A stretch of 33,337 nucleotides of DNA, taken from assembly GCF_000382885.1 (NCBI RefSeq), contig NZ_CAVK010000004.1, positions 1-33,337 of the forward strand. The letters are read 5' to 3'. This document shows, in pieces, positions 1 to 7,495 of the stretch (position 1 is the stretch's first letter; every line of letters begins with the position of its first letter). A program made the translations under genes and the position numbers. This DNA is from Sphingobium indicum BiD32 (GTDB lineage Bacteria > Pseudomonadota > Alphaproteobacteria > Sphingomonadales > Sphingomonadaceae). Under the pieces are notes generated by a model, which was given only the letters and a program-made list of their open reading frames with translations, made no database searches and was not told where the DNA came from.

Positions 1-27
1 ATCGAATTTGTCGTTGCACAAACGCAC

Positions 28-555
28 ATGGTAAGCGATCACTATTCGACGATAGGAGCGGAATATCGTAAGGAGTCGCAGCGCCTTCAAACGAGGGTTC
101 TTTTCTTTGCGCTCTTGCTACTCCTCTCACATTTGCTGGAAATCAAACCGTCTGAGTTCGATGCCGGAGGTTTGAAGGTCGCGATCAAGGACGTTGTGGT
201 CATCCGCGGCGGCATATCCTTGGTATTTATTTATCATTTCTGGATTTTGGTCGATTCCACGTTTCAGGGCAGCGTGATGCTGCCGATGAAGCCGAACCAG
301 CGATCACTTCGCTTTCTGGTAAGCGTGGCTAAGCGTCCATACAAAAATGAAAAGACAAAGCGAATGGTTCGCCGCACGCCCAAGCAGGTGAAGCGTCACG
401 CTTGGTGGTCGATGACTGCGTATCTTCTTTTCATGATGCCGATAGCGCTGGCAATGTTTGCGTTGGTGATGCTTGCCATATTCTTCGGAGTGCAAGATGC
501 TTGGGCATTTGCTGAGTTCGCATGGAACCGGAGCATCGAGGTCGGCCTGAGCTAA
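28..555 (+). CDS. Hypothetical three-helix membrane protein
   Basis: 175 residues from ATG to TAA; I do not recognise the family. Three hydrophobic segments are visible at about residues 23-38, 58-76 and 130-154. Between the second and third lies a strongly basic stretch (about 102-125, rich in Lys and Arg), which the positive-inside rule would place in the cytoplasm. There is no signal peptidase site and no obvious catalytic motif. No clear ribosome binding site precedes the ATG, so the start is uncertain; the contig edge is only 27 bases upstream. Base composition is visibly lower in GC than the rest of the window, and the gene sits next to decayed DNA, which suggests an accessory or recently acquired origin. 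The stop codon overlaps the end of an opposing gene remnant. Confidence 0.6.
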   Translation: MVSDHYSTIGAEYRKESQRLQTRVLFFALLLLLSHLLEIKPSEFDAGGLKVAIKDVVVIRGGISLVFIYHFWILVDSTFQGSVMLPMKPNQRSLRFLVSVAKRPYKNEKTKRMVRRTPKQVKRHAWWSMTAYLLFMMPIALAMFALVMLAIFFGVQDAWAFAEFAWNRSIEVGLS

Positions 556-754
556 TCGCATACCTTCCCCCATGTGCCATCGTGCTCCCAGCGGCGCAGA
601 CAAGCGACCAGCTCAACCATGTCATCAGCAGCCAGCACCCCGCTCTCCACCCCCGGCAGAACCTCCCGCTCCACCCAAGAATCAAAACTTCCAAACCAGA
701 CCGCGATAAGCGACGGCTTAGGCTTCCCTGCATCCTCCCGCAGATGACATTATT
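552..754 (-). pseudogene. Possible 3' remnant of an unidentified gene
   Basis: On the minus strand an open frame of about 63 codons ends in TAG at 552-554. It reads like real protein (WFGSFDSWVEREVLPGV..., then DDMVELVACLRRWEHDGTWG) but has no plausible start: an in-frame TAA lies just upstream at about 755-757, and the first GTG is well inside the conserved-looking part. It overlaps the stop codon of the convergent membrane protein gene. The simplest reading is the tail of a gene whose 5' part was lost. The family is not recognised. Confidence 0.3.
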
Positions 755-759
755 TAATA

Positions 760-771
760 GCGAATATTCGC
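760..771. repeat. Perfect 12-bp palindrome
   Basis: GCGAATATTCGC reads identically on both strands and lies in an AT-rich patch. It may be an operator or a recombination-type site; its regulator is unknown. Confidence 0.35.
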
Positions 772-787
772 AATAAACGCAGCATAG

Positions 788-885
788 TTGTGAAACTCGG
801 GTTCCGTGAATGCGGATTTGTGAAACTCCGACCCATGTCGGTCACTCAGCGACCCTTTTCCGATCCTCAGGTGCAGATTGCCCGA
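788..885. mobile_element. Possible insertion-sequence end (IS21-like style)
   Basis: TTGTGAAACTC occurs twice as a direct repeat (788-798 and 818-828, 30 bp apart), followed by a short inverted element (CCGACCCATGTCGG, 828-841). Repeated short motifs at a terminus are typical of IS21-family ends, which carry several transposase binding sites. No transposase gene is present, so this would be a solo end. The assignment rests only on repeat style. Confidence 0.25.
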
Positions 886-927
886 TTACCGGCAGGCACA
901 CGCGGATAGCAGACAAACGTTATCTGG

Positions 928-940
928 ACGTGGGTTGTAA
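928..940. promoter_or_regulatory. Candidate half operator upstream of the TetR gene
   Basis: ACGTGGGTTGTAA matches 11 of 13 bases of the right half of the palindrome found downstream of the regulator (1618-1637). The left half is not conserved. It lies about 75 bp before the regulator start, where autoregulation would be expected. Confidence 0.3.
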
Positions 941-1012
941 GACTCGGCCGTTTCCTTCCCTGCTGCTATGCCTCTGCCAGAAATTTGAGCTTCGTATTGA
1001 GGACGATCCGAA

Positions 1013-1606
1013 TTGACCAGCGAACGGAGAGAAGGTGGCCCTAAACGTAACAAAGGGTTCGACGCCACGCATGATTTGATCGTCACTGCGGCGGCGCGTC
1101 TGATCTCGCAAAAGGGGGTCGATGGGCTGTCGATGGCGGCCGTTTCCCGCGCCGTCGGGATAAACCGCACCACACTATATTATCATTTCGATGATCGCGA
1201 AGCGCTGCTCGCGGCAGTCAAGCTATGGTCGTCGGAGCAGCTTGGACGGGGCTTCGCTCCCCAGGCACCGCAACGGGAACGGATCGACCATATCACACGG
1301 TTCGTTCTGGAGAATGCCGAACTCATCAAACTGTGGCTCGATGACTTCATCGCGCCAGGGGACATTCGCGATCATTATCCGCATTGGGAGAAACTGGTCA
1401 GCGGTATGGCCAACCAGCCCGACACACCGGAAGAGGATGCGATCGACCCGGAAGTCTATTGCACCATTCTCCTCACCGCCGCCTTCATCGCGCCCCGAAT
1501 CTATCAGCAGAGCGTCCGCCCCGATCTATCGCCGGAGGCCGTGATTGAAAAGTTCCGTCACGAGCATCAGCGGACTTTACGGCGAGATGGACTGAGTTCG
1601 GAATAG
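1013..1606 (+). CDS. TetR/AcrR family transcriptional regulator
   Basis: 197 residues. The N-terminal domain has the TetR helix-turn-helix (about residues 39-58, VSRAVGINRTTLYYHFDDRE), followed by an all-helical ligand-binding domain of usual length. TetR proteins are mostly repressors released by a small ligand. The start is a TTG preceded by GAGGAC about seven bases upstream; the frame has no better start before the DNA-binding domain. The gene runs in the same direction as the Rieske oxygenase 109 bp downstream, and an imperfect 20-bp palindrome between them is the likely operator. I infer that it controls the oxygenase and probably itself. The ligand cannot be read from the sequence. Confidence 0.9.
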   Translation: MTSERREGGPKRNKGFDATHDLIVTAAARLISQKGVDGLSMAAVSRAVGINRTTLYYHFDDREALLAAVKLWSSEQLGRGFAPQAPQRERIDHITRFVLENAELIKLWLDDFIAPGDIRDHYPHWEKLVSGMANQPDTPEEDAIDPEVYCTILLTAAFIAPRIYQQSVRPDLSPEAVIEKFRHEHQRTLRRDGLSSE

Positions 1607-1617
1607 AATTTCCTAAA

Positions 1618-1637
1618 TTACGACACATGTGTTGTAA
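1618..1637. promoter_or_regulatory. Probable TetR operator palindrome
   Basis: TTACGACACATGTGTTGTAA is a dyad matching its reverse complement at 18 of 20 positions, with the perfect core ACACATGTGT. It lies 11 bp after the TetR gene and 78 bp before the oxygenase start, where it could cover that promoter. Length and symmetry fit TetR-family operators. Confidence 0.6.
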
Positions 1638-1715
1638 AATATGAAGCTGTGGTTCATACGGTTCCAGCAGACCGCTCGATTCAGGATGGCTGTGAGGAAG
1701 GATCACGGAGGTTCC

Positions 1716-2924
1716 ATGAACACGCACAGCGCCCCCTTTCAGCCCGTGTCTGCGCAGAACCTCGCCTGGTTGGGCACCGATCCGATCCCGGCCAAGCCCT
1801 ATTATGATCCGGCCTATTTCGAACTCGAACGGCAGGCCATCTTCATGCGGACATGGCTGAACGTCGGTCATGTTTGCGAGATACCGGAGTCTGGCAGTTT
1901 CATCCGCCGTGAGATTGAATTTGCCAACGCCTCCATTCTGATCGTGCGGGGCAAGGACGACGGCATTCGCGCGTTTCATAATGTCTGCACCCATCGCGGA
2001 ACGCAGTTGGTCCAGGCGGAAGCAGGACGCCAGTCGACCTTCTCATGCCCCTATCATATGTGGACATTCTCCACCGATGGCGCGCTGCTCTCTGCACCCG
2101 ATTTCGATCAGTTCCATGTCGGAAAGAAGGAATGCGCCCTGCCCCGTATCGCGGTGGATGTCTGTGCCGGGATGATCTTCATCAGCTTTGCAGAAGCGCC
2201 GGAACCACTCAGGGACTGGCTTGGCGATCTGGCGGACCGCCTCGAAGCGCTGCCGGTGGCGCGGGCCACGACCTTCCACGAATATGTCTATGAGATCGAT
2301 GCGAACTGGAAGCTGACCTATGATAACTTCCAGGAAAACTATCATCTGCGCTTCATCCATCCGCGGTCTGCCGGGGCTGGCACGGGGGCGGAAAATCCGT
2401 TCGGCTATCCTGTCCGATATGGCTTTCACGGCCAGCATCGTACGCAGACGATCTGGACGAATCGCAACGCGCCGCAGCCGGCGGCACCCGCTATGATCGC
2501 CTATGGCAAGGCGGCAGAAGCAGCTGCGGCAAACGGGGTTCTGGTGTCGCAGGATGCGAAGGATTATTTCGCGCTTTTCCCCAATTTCTTCTTGTTGGGA
2601 TCGCCGCTCCAGCATTTTTCCCACGTCGTGATGCCGATCAGCGCAACGCGGTCGCGCGGGGTCATCCGCCTTTACTGGATCGGCGAGGACCAAAGTGCGA
2701 GCGAGCGCTTTGCTCGGGAATATCTGATGGCGACGGCGCGCGACATCCATGCAGAGGACCGGGGCGTGATCGAGGCAGGGCAAAAGGGCCTGAACAGCGG
2801 CGCTCTGACGCATATCCATTTTCAGACGCAGGAGGCATTGTGTCGCCACCTGTTCCTGTCCGTCGATGCGACGGTGGAGGCCTATAAGGCGGGAACGGCT
2901 CTAGGGGCGGAGGTCGCTGCATGA
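1716..2924 (+). CDS. Rieske non-haem iron oxygenase, alpha subunit
   Basis: 402 residues. The Rieske [2Fe-2S] ligands are C91 and H93 (CTHRG) with C111 and H114 (CPYHMW). The catalytic domain carries the mononuclear iron ligands H210 and H215 in ENYHLRFIH, with D348 the likely third ligand; E207 occupies the usual inter-site bridging position. Such enzymes use electrons from a reductase to hydroxylate or demethylate aromatic, quaternary-amine or terpenoid substrates. I chose the ATG at 1716 because GGAGG lies four bases before it; an in-frame ATG at 1641 has no ribosome binding site and abuts the operator. No ferredoxin, reductase or classical beta subunit is nearby, so electrons must come from elsewhere. 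The stop overlaps the next start (ATGA). Substrate unknown. Confidence 0.92.
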   Translation: MNTHSAPFQPVSAQNLAWLGTDPIPAKPYYDPAYFELERQAIFMRTWLNVGHVCEIPESGSFIRREIEFANASILIVRGKDDGIRAFHNVCTHRGTQLVQAEAGRQSTFSCPYHMWTFSTDGALLSAPDFDQFHVGKKECALPRIAVDVCAGMIFISFAEAPEPLRDWLGDLADRLEALPVARATTFHEYVYEIDANWKLTYDNFQENYHLRFIHPRSAGAGTGAENPFGYPVRYGFHGQHRTQTIWTNRNAPQPAAPAMIAYGKAAEAAAANGVLVSQDAKDYFALFPNFFLLGSPLQHFSHVVMPISATRSRGVIRLYWIGEDQSASERFAREYLMATARDIHAEDRGVIEAGQKGLNSGALTHIHFQTQEALCRHLFLSVDATVEAYKAGTALGAEVAA

Positions 2925-3259
2925 GCGCCCTGCTGCCATCCGGGTTCGAGGCTCTGGAGCCGTTTGCCGCTCGCTGGGCCGGGGCGACGGCGGCGGATCG
3001 CGCTCATTTGCGTTCCGCTTTCCCGAGCGCGGAACGCGATGCCTTCCACGCTGTCTGTGCGCCGCTGCTGGTAGATGGGTTGAGCCGCCTCGACAAAATA
3101 GCGCTCGGAGAACAGGATGAGAGCGAGCGGCGGCTCATGCACCTGCTCCTCACCTTTGCGCATGTCTCGCTGGCGATAGAGGTGCAAGGAGATGCCGAAG
3201 ACAATCACGGCCTGCTGCGAGCATCCATGCGGATCATACGCGCGCCTGCAGATCTATGA
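2921..3259 (+). CDS. Small helical protein coupled to the Rieske oxygenase
   Basis: 112 residues, with a start codon overlapping the oxygenase stop by four bases (ATGA), so the two are probably translationally coupled. The sequence is rich in Ala, Leu, Arg and Glu and looks wholly helical, without a signal peptide or membrane segment. A pattern of the type FEALEPFAARWAG..., then FHAVCAPLLVDGLSRLD and a final Ala/Glu-rich helix, reminds me of uncharacterised small proteins next to Rieske oxygenases in sphingomonads; I cannot confirm this without a search. It is not a classical beta subunit (SnoaL-like, about 170 residues). A structural or stabilising partner is the simplest idea. Confidence 0.7.
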   Translation: MSALLPSGFEALEPFAARWAGATAADRAHLRSAFPSAERDAFHAVCAPLLVDGLSRLDKIALGEQDESERRLMHLLLTFAHVSLAIEVQGDAEDNHGLLRASMRIIRAPADL

Positions 3260-3525
3260 ATGCTAGGAAACGAGGATGTAGCTGCGCTGCGGTCATGCCT
3301 CTGAATGACTGCATCCGGCCTATAAAAATCAGAGGAAACATGTCTGAGAAGGCGCATATCAGACCCTTCCGCCGTCGACCCTTCGCAGACGTTCTTAGTC
3401 CAAATTTCCGTCGCCAAGTGCCGACGTTCCGCTTAGGGCGTGGAGGCTGTCGCCGGTCAACCGGAGTATGCCGATACATTTTTAAGACCGTAGAATGAAC
3501 AGCGGTCATTATTTCGAGGCTCACC

Positions 3526-4377
3526 TTGACCGAACGCCTGAAAGTTTTGCTGCAACACCTCCTTCCCAAGCAGGCCATGACCAGTCTCGCCGGTCGGATC
3601 GCAGGCGCAAGCGCCGGTTCGGCGACGACCCGCTTGATCCGCTGGTTCGTCAAAAGATACGGCGTGGACATGACCGAAGCGGCAAACGCGGACATTGCCA
3701 GCTATAAAAGCTTCAATGACTTCTTCACTCGTCCGCTCAGGATCGGCGCACGCCCATTGGCCTGTGCCGATTTCATCTGTCCGGTGGACGGCGCGATCAG
3801 CCAGTTCGGTGCCATCGACGACCATCATATCCTCCAGGCGAAAGGACATAGATTTACCGTTACGGCATTGGTCGGCGGCGATCACGCGCTAGCGGCGAAA
3901 TTCCGCCACGGCGGTTTCGCTAACCTGTATCTGTCGCCAAAAGACTATCATCGTCTGCATATGCCCTGTGACGGCATATTGACGCGCATGATCTATGTGC
4001 CGGGCGCGCTTTTCTCGGTCAATCCGGTCACCGCGCGGGGCGTGCCCGATCTGTTTGCGCGCAATGAGCGGGTGGTGTGCGTCTTTGAATCGCCGGAACA
4101 TGGCCCGTTTGCAATGATATTGGTGGGCGCCACCATCGTTGGCAGCATCGCAACGACATGGCACGGCGTGATCAATCCGATGCGCACAAAAAAACCCTCC
4201 GAATGGACCTATCCTGACCAGCATGTCCGCTTGAAGCAGGGTGAGGAAATGGGTCGTTTCCTGCTCGGCTCGACCATCGTGATGCTTTTCAGGCAAGGTG
4301 CCATTGCCTTCAACGAAGAGTGGGCGCCGGAACGGCCTGTGCGGCTCGGCGAGGTGATGGGGAGCCACCCGATTTGA
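3526..4377 (+). CDS. psd: Phosphatidylserine decarboxylase proenzyme, type I
   Basis: 283 residues. It converts phosphatidylserine to phosphatidylethanolamine at the inner membrane. The autocleavage and catalytic features are clear: D88 in PVDGAISQ, H145 in YHRLHMP, and LGST at 247-250, where S249 becomes the pyruvoyl group of the small subunit. Similarity to the Escherichia coli enzyme is recognisable along the whole length, including the N-terminal LKVLLQHLLPKQ. That supports the TTG start at 3526, which has CGAGG about seven bases upstream; starting at the next Met (residue 18) would lose this segment. The long acidic tail of the E. coli protein is missing. The 266 bp before it show no gene. 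Confidence 0.95.
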   Translation: MTERLKVLLQHLLPKQAMTSLAGRIAGASAGSATTRLIRWFVKRYGVDMTEAANADIASYKSFNDFFTRPLRIGARPLACADFICPVDGAISQFGAIDDHHILQAKGHRFTVTALVGGDHALAAKFRHGGFANLYLSPKDYHRLHMPCDGILTRMIYVPGALFSVNPVTARGVPDLFARNERVVCVFESPEHGPFAMILVGATIVGSIATTWHGVINPMRTKKPSEWTYPDQHVRLKQGEEMGRFLLGSTIVMLFRQGAIAFNEEWAPERPVRLGEVMGSHPI

Positions 4378-4399
4378 GACCCTCACCGGCACCCTCATG

Positions 4400-4551
4400 C
4401 CTGTTGCGGCCCCTGGTTGCTTCTCATCGCCCGACTGGAAGAGGGTGCTTCTGGTAACTTGGCCCCTCGCCTCGCAAAAAAGAGGCGCAGTGGCAACAGG
4501 GTCCGGATGTCTCGTCGCGCAAAGACTATCAGCAGGACATATGCGCGAGAC
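4400..4551 (+). other. Structured intergenic stretch before the diguanylate cyclase gene
   Basis: Several complementary arms are visible: CCTGTTGC (4400-4407) with GCAACAGG (4493-4500), enclosing CGCCTC (4468-4473) with GAGGCG (4482-4487); and GTCTCG(T)CGC (4509-4518) with GCGCGAGAC (4543-4551). No U-run follows, so it is not a standard terminator. It could be a 5' leader structure or a degraded element. It does not match a c-di-GMP riboswitch that I can recognise. Confidence 0.3.
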
Positions 4552-4583
4552 GAAACGTTAAGATAATGTTCGGATAAGGAGGG

Positions 4584-5816
4584 ATGGAGAGACGCAGACC
4601 CAGGCCTATAGAGCCGGCATTGCCGGCCATTTTCAGTCGAGACGCTGAGCGGCTCATGCCAGACGCCGTCTATCGTGACCTTGTTGCAACGCTCTTCACC
4701 ATGACCGGCCCCGTAATAGGCTTCGGCATAATTTATGCGCTCGTCGGAATACTCGTCTACTTCAGCGGGAGCGACTTAGCCATCCTGGCGCTGGTCGCTA
4801 CCGGTGCCTTCCTTACGGTCCGGCGTGTATTGCTGATCCAAAGATATCATAAGTCGGGAGGTGCGAACCAGACGGTAGAGATGCTGAAGAGTTGGGAAAG
4901 GCGCTATGCCGGTCTAACCTACGCCTTTGCCGCCCTGATTGCGATATTGAACCTGAGGGTGCTTTCTGCTCATCAGCCGTTAGTCCATCTCGCTACGGTC
5001 AGCCTCATCTTCACCTTCGGTGCTGGCATAGTGTCCCGCAATGCCGGCCGTCCGCGCCTATGTCTTTTCGGCCAGGCAATATCCGTGCTTCCCGTAGCGG
5101 CTGGAATGATGATCCATGCGGCGGTTGGGTCTCCACAGCCCCTGCATGCCCAGTTCTTTCTCTTTGAAGGAATGCTTCTAGTCGTGGTCGCGCTGATGAG
5201 TATCCAGTCCGTGAAGCATCTCTACAAGTCAACGGTCGACCATTTGACGGCCAAGCATGATCTTGCGACACTGGCGAGGTTCGATCCTTTGACAGGCCTT
5301 GCCAATCGGTTGCTTGTGCGGGAAGAATTCCAGGCGAGAATGGCATCTTGCCTGATCGAGAACCAGGTCGCAGTCCATTATCTTGATCTTGACGGGTTCA
5401 AAACGATCAACGACCAGTTTGGGCATCCGGCCGGTGACAGACTGTTGGTGCAGGCTGCCCAACGCCTGACCGCAACCATCCGGAGCGATGATGTCGTCGC
5501 TCGTCTGGGGGGCGATGAGTTTCTGGTTATTCAGCCGGTCGTTCAGCATCCAGACCAAGCCGAGCTTCTGGCCCGTCGGATAATCAAACAACTATCCGAA
5601 CCCTATTCGATAGAGGGCACCGACATGCGCATTTCCGTCAGCATCGGCATTGCGCTGGCTCCTACAAATGGCCTTGATCTCGACCGCTTAATGGAATGTG
5701 CGGATGGCGCCCTTTACCATTCCAAAGCAAAGGGAAAGGCGCAGGTAAACTTCTGCGACGGCAGCAATCCCGATGCGCAAAAGCAGGCGGCCGTGACTAA
5801 AACGTCCGGACGTTGA
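4584..5816 (+). CDS. Membrane-bound GGDEF diguanylate cyclase
   Basis: 410 residues. The first 210 hold about six hydrophobic segments (around 33-60, 65-80, 110-125, 133-150, 158-180, 190-208) with no known sensor domain name I can assign. The C-terminal GGDEF domain (about 228-395) has FDPLTGLANR, the LDLDGFKTIND metal site and an intact GGDEF active site at 309-313, so it should make c-di-GMP from two GTP. An RxxD product-inhibition site (R300-D303) lies exactly five residues before it, implying feedback control. No EAL domain follows. AAGGAGG lies almost against the ATG at 4584, closer than usual, so the true start may be slightly downstream. A structured stretch precedes the gene. Confidence 0.92.
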   Translation: MERRRPRPIEPALPAIFSRDAERLMPDAVYRDLVATLFTMTGPVIGFGIIYALVGILVYFSGSDLAILALVATGAFLTVRRVLLIQRYHKSGGANQTVEMLKSWERRYAGLTYAFAALIAILNLRVLSAHQPLVHLATVSLIFTFGAGIVSRNAGRPRLCLFGQAISVLPVAAGMMIHAAVGSPQPLHAQFFLFEGMLLVVVALMSIQSVKHLYKSTVDHLTAKHDLATLARFDPLTGLANRLLVREEFQARMASCLIENQVAVHYLDLDGFKTINDQFGHPAGDRLLVQAAQRLTATIRSDDVVARLGGDEFLVIQPVVQHPDQAELLARRIIKQLSEPYSIEGTDMRISVSIGIALAPTNGLDLDRLMECADGALYHSKAKGKAQVNFCDGSNPDAQKQAAVTKTSGR

Positions 5817-5978
5817 GGCCAAGTTCGACCCTTTACCCCGCGTCTTTCACGGCGATATCAAAAAACCGATTGTTTCAAGCCCCCAAGCAAACAAGCGTTC
5901 ACGCCGGTCTGGAGCAGCGAGAGGGCGGCGTCGGCCGATGCTGTGAAAGTTACCGTCTCGGCAAGTGCCATGTAGCCA

Positions 5979-7286
5979 ATGAGACTGCTGCGTCGTTACC
6001 AGGCAATGCACCAGATCATTTCAACGCCTGACCCATATATCCTCATCCTAACCGGCGCCGGGCTGCTGATAGCGCTGGTCGCATGGCTCCCATTGGCGCT
6101 CAAGCGCCTGCCGTTGTCCTTGCCCGTCGTCTGCATCGCCATCGGCGTTGTCATATTTTCCTTGCCTGGAGTTACGCTGCGGCCCTTGCCAATCACCTAC
6201 CCGGAGGTGACCGAGCGCTTTACTGAGATCGTTGTGATCATAGCTCTTATGGGGGCTGGCCTGAAACTCGACCGACCTTTCGGCTGGGCAAAATGGAATA
6301 TCACCTGGCGCCTGTTGGCCGTTACGATGCCGCTGGGCATCCTGGCCATCACGGCCATCGGTGGGTGGTGGCTTGGCCTTTCGTGGGTAGCAGCGCTGCT
6401 GCTGGCGGCCAGCCTGGCGCCGACCGACCCCGTACTTGCCTCCGACGTTCAGGTGGGTCCGCCCAAGAGTGGCGAGGAGGACGAGGTGCGTTTCGGCCTC
6501 ACGTCCGAAGCAGGGCTGAATGATGGTTTCGCATTCCCGTTCGTGCATCTCGCCATCGCTCTGGGATTGGCGGCAACGACGGGCGAGCCCTGGGCCGCAC
6601 AATGGCTATTGTACAATGTCCTGTGGGAAATTTTCGCCGGCGTTCTGGGCGGCTGGCTGATCGGCCGTCTGTTTGGTTGGCTCACCTTCCACGTTCCCGC
6701 CGACACCAGATTGTCCAAGACGGGCGACGGATTGATCGCAATCTCTGCGACATTCATCTCCTATGGTGTGGCCGAGATCCTGCACTGTTATGGCTTCTTA
6801 GCCGTGTTCGTGACCGCGCTAACGCTGCGGCGATCCCATCGCGATCATGAGTTCAACCGGCAGATGCACGATCTGACCGAGCAGGTTGAGCGGCTGGCCA
6901 TGATGGTGCTCCTTCTGCTATTTGGCGGCGCGCTGGTGAGTGGCGTGCTCCTGCCGCTTCAGTGGATCGACGTCGCGGCGGCGATAGTGATCCTGCTCGT
7001 GGTTCGGCCGCTTGGCGGCCTGATAGCTCTTAAAGGGTTCAGGGCGAGCCAGTCGGAGAAGAGAATGATCGCTTTTTTCGGGATCCGGGGTGTGGGATCA
7101 TTCTATTATCTTGCATATGGTCTCAATCATCTGGAGATTGATGAGGGGGCTCGGCTATGGGCGATTGTCGGTTTGGTCGCCCTGCTGTCAATCCTGCTCC
7201 ACGGCCTGACAGTCACGCCAGCCATGCGGATGCTTGACCGACGGCATGGACGCAATCCGGACGGAGCCGATCGCTCTATTCCTTAA
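5979..7286 (+). CDS. Cation:proton antiporter, CPA1 (NhaP-type)
   Basis: 435 residues with about twelve membrane segments. The family signatures are APTDPVLASDVQVGPP (TDP at 149-151) and SEAGLNDGFAFPFV, with the N181-D182 pair typical of electroneutral CPA1 Na+(K+)/H+ exchangers. The usual cytoplasmic regulatory tail is absent; the protein ends soon after the last helix. No good ribosome binding site marks the start; Met1 (5979) and Met10 (6006) are both possible, and the first helix begins after residue 20 in either case. The gene stands alone between the diguanylate cyclase and a convergent secretion-type operon. Role: pH and sodium homeostasis, inferred from the family. Confidence 0.9.
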   Translation: MRLLRRYQAMHQIISTPDPYILILTGAGLLIALVAWLPLALKRLPLSLPVVCIAIGVVIFSLPGVTLRPLPITYPEVTERFTEIVVIIALMGAGLKLDRPFGWAKWNITWRLLAVTMPLGILAITAIGGWWLGLSWVAALLLAASLAPTDPVLASDVQVGPPKSGEEDEVRFGLTSEAGLNDGFAFPFVHLAIALGLAATTGEPWAAQWLLYNVLWEIFAGVLGGWLIGRLFGWLTFHVPADTRLSKTGDGLIAISATFISYGVAEILHCYGFLAVFVTALTLRRSHRDHEFNRQMHDLTEQVERLAMMVLLLLFGGALVSGVLLPLQWIDVAAAIVILLVVRPLGGLIALKGFRASQSEKRMIAFFGIRGVGSFYYLAYGLNHLEIDEGARLWAIVGLVALLSILLHGLTVTPAMRMLDRRHGRNPDGADRSIP

Positions 7287-7495
7287 TTTGCCGCTCGCCA
7301 GCAGCCCGCCCGCCATGGTGACGATCGCACCGCCTGTCCGTCGCTGCTGTGCATTCTGATGTCGACCCGATTAACCAGTCAGACGCCCGTTTTCGATCCC
7401 CAGATACGGACTTTAAGCTGTATGCGGCAGGTTCCTGGCATGAATGATACGCCGGCTTCCTTATGTAGCAGCATCATGGAAGTAGCACTTTCAGA

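Noticed and set aside
1641..1715. Upstream start of the Rieske oxygenase
   Set aside because: The extra 25 residues have no ribosome binding site and begin next to the operator; the ATG at 1716 has a good one.
4500..4583. c-di-GMP riboswitch before the diguanylate cyclase
   Set aside because: Inverted repeats are present but none of the conserved riboswitch core was found.
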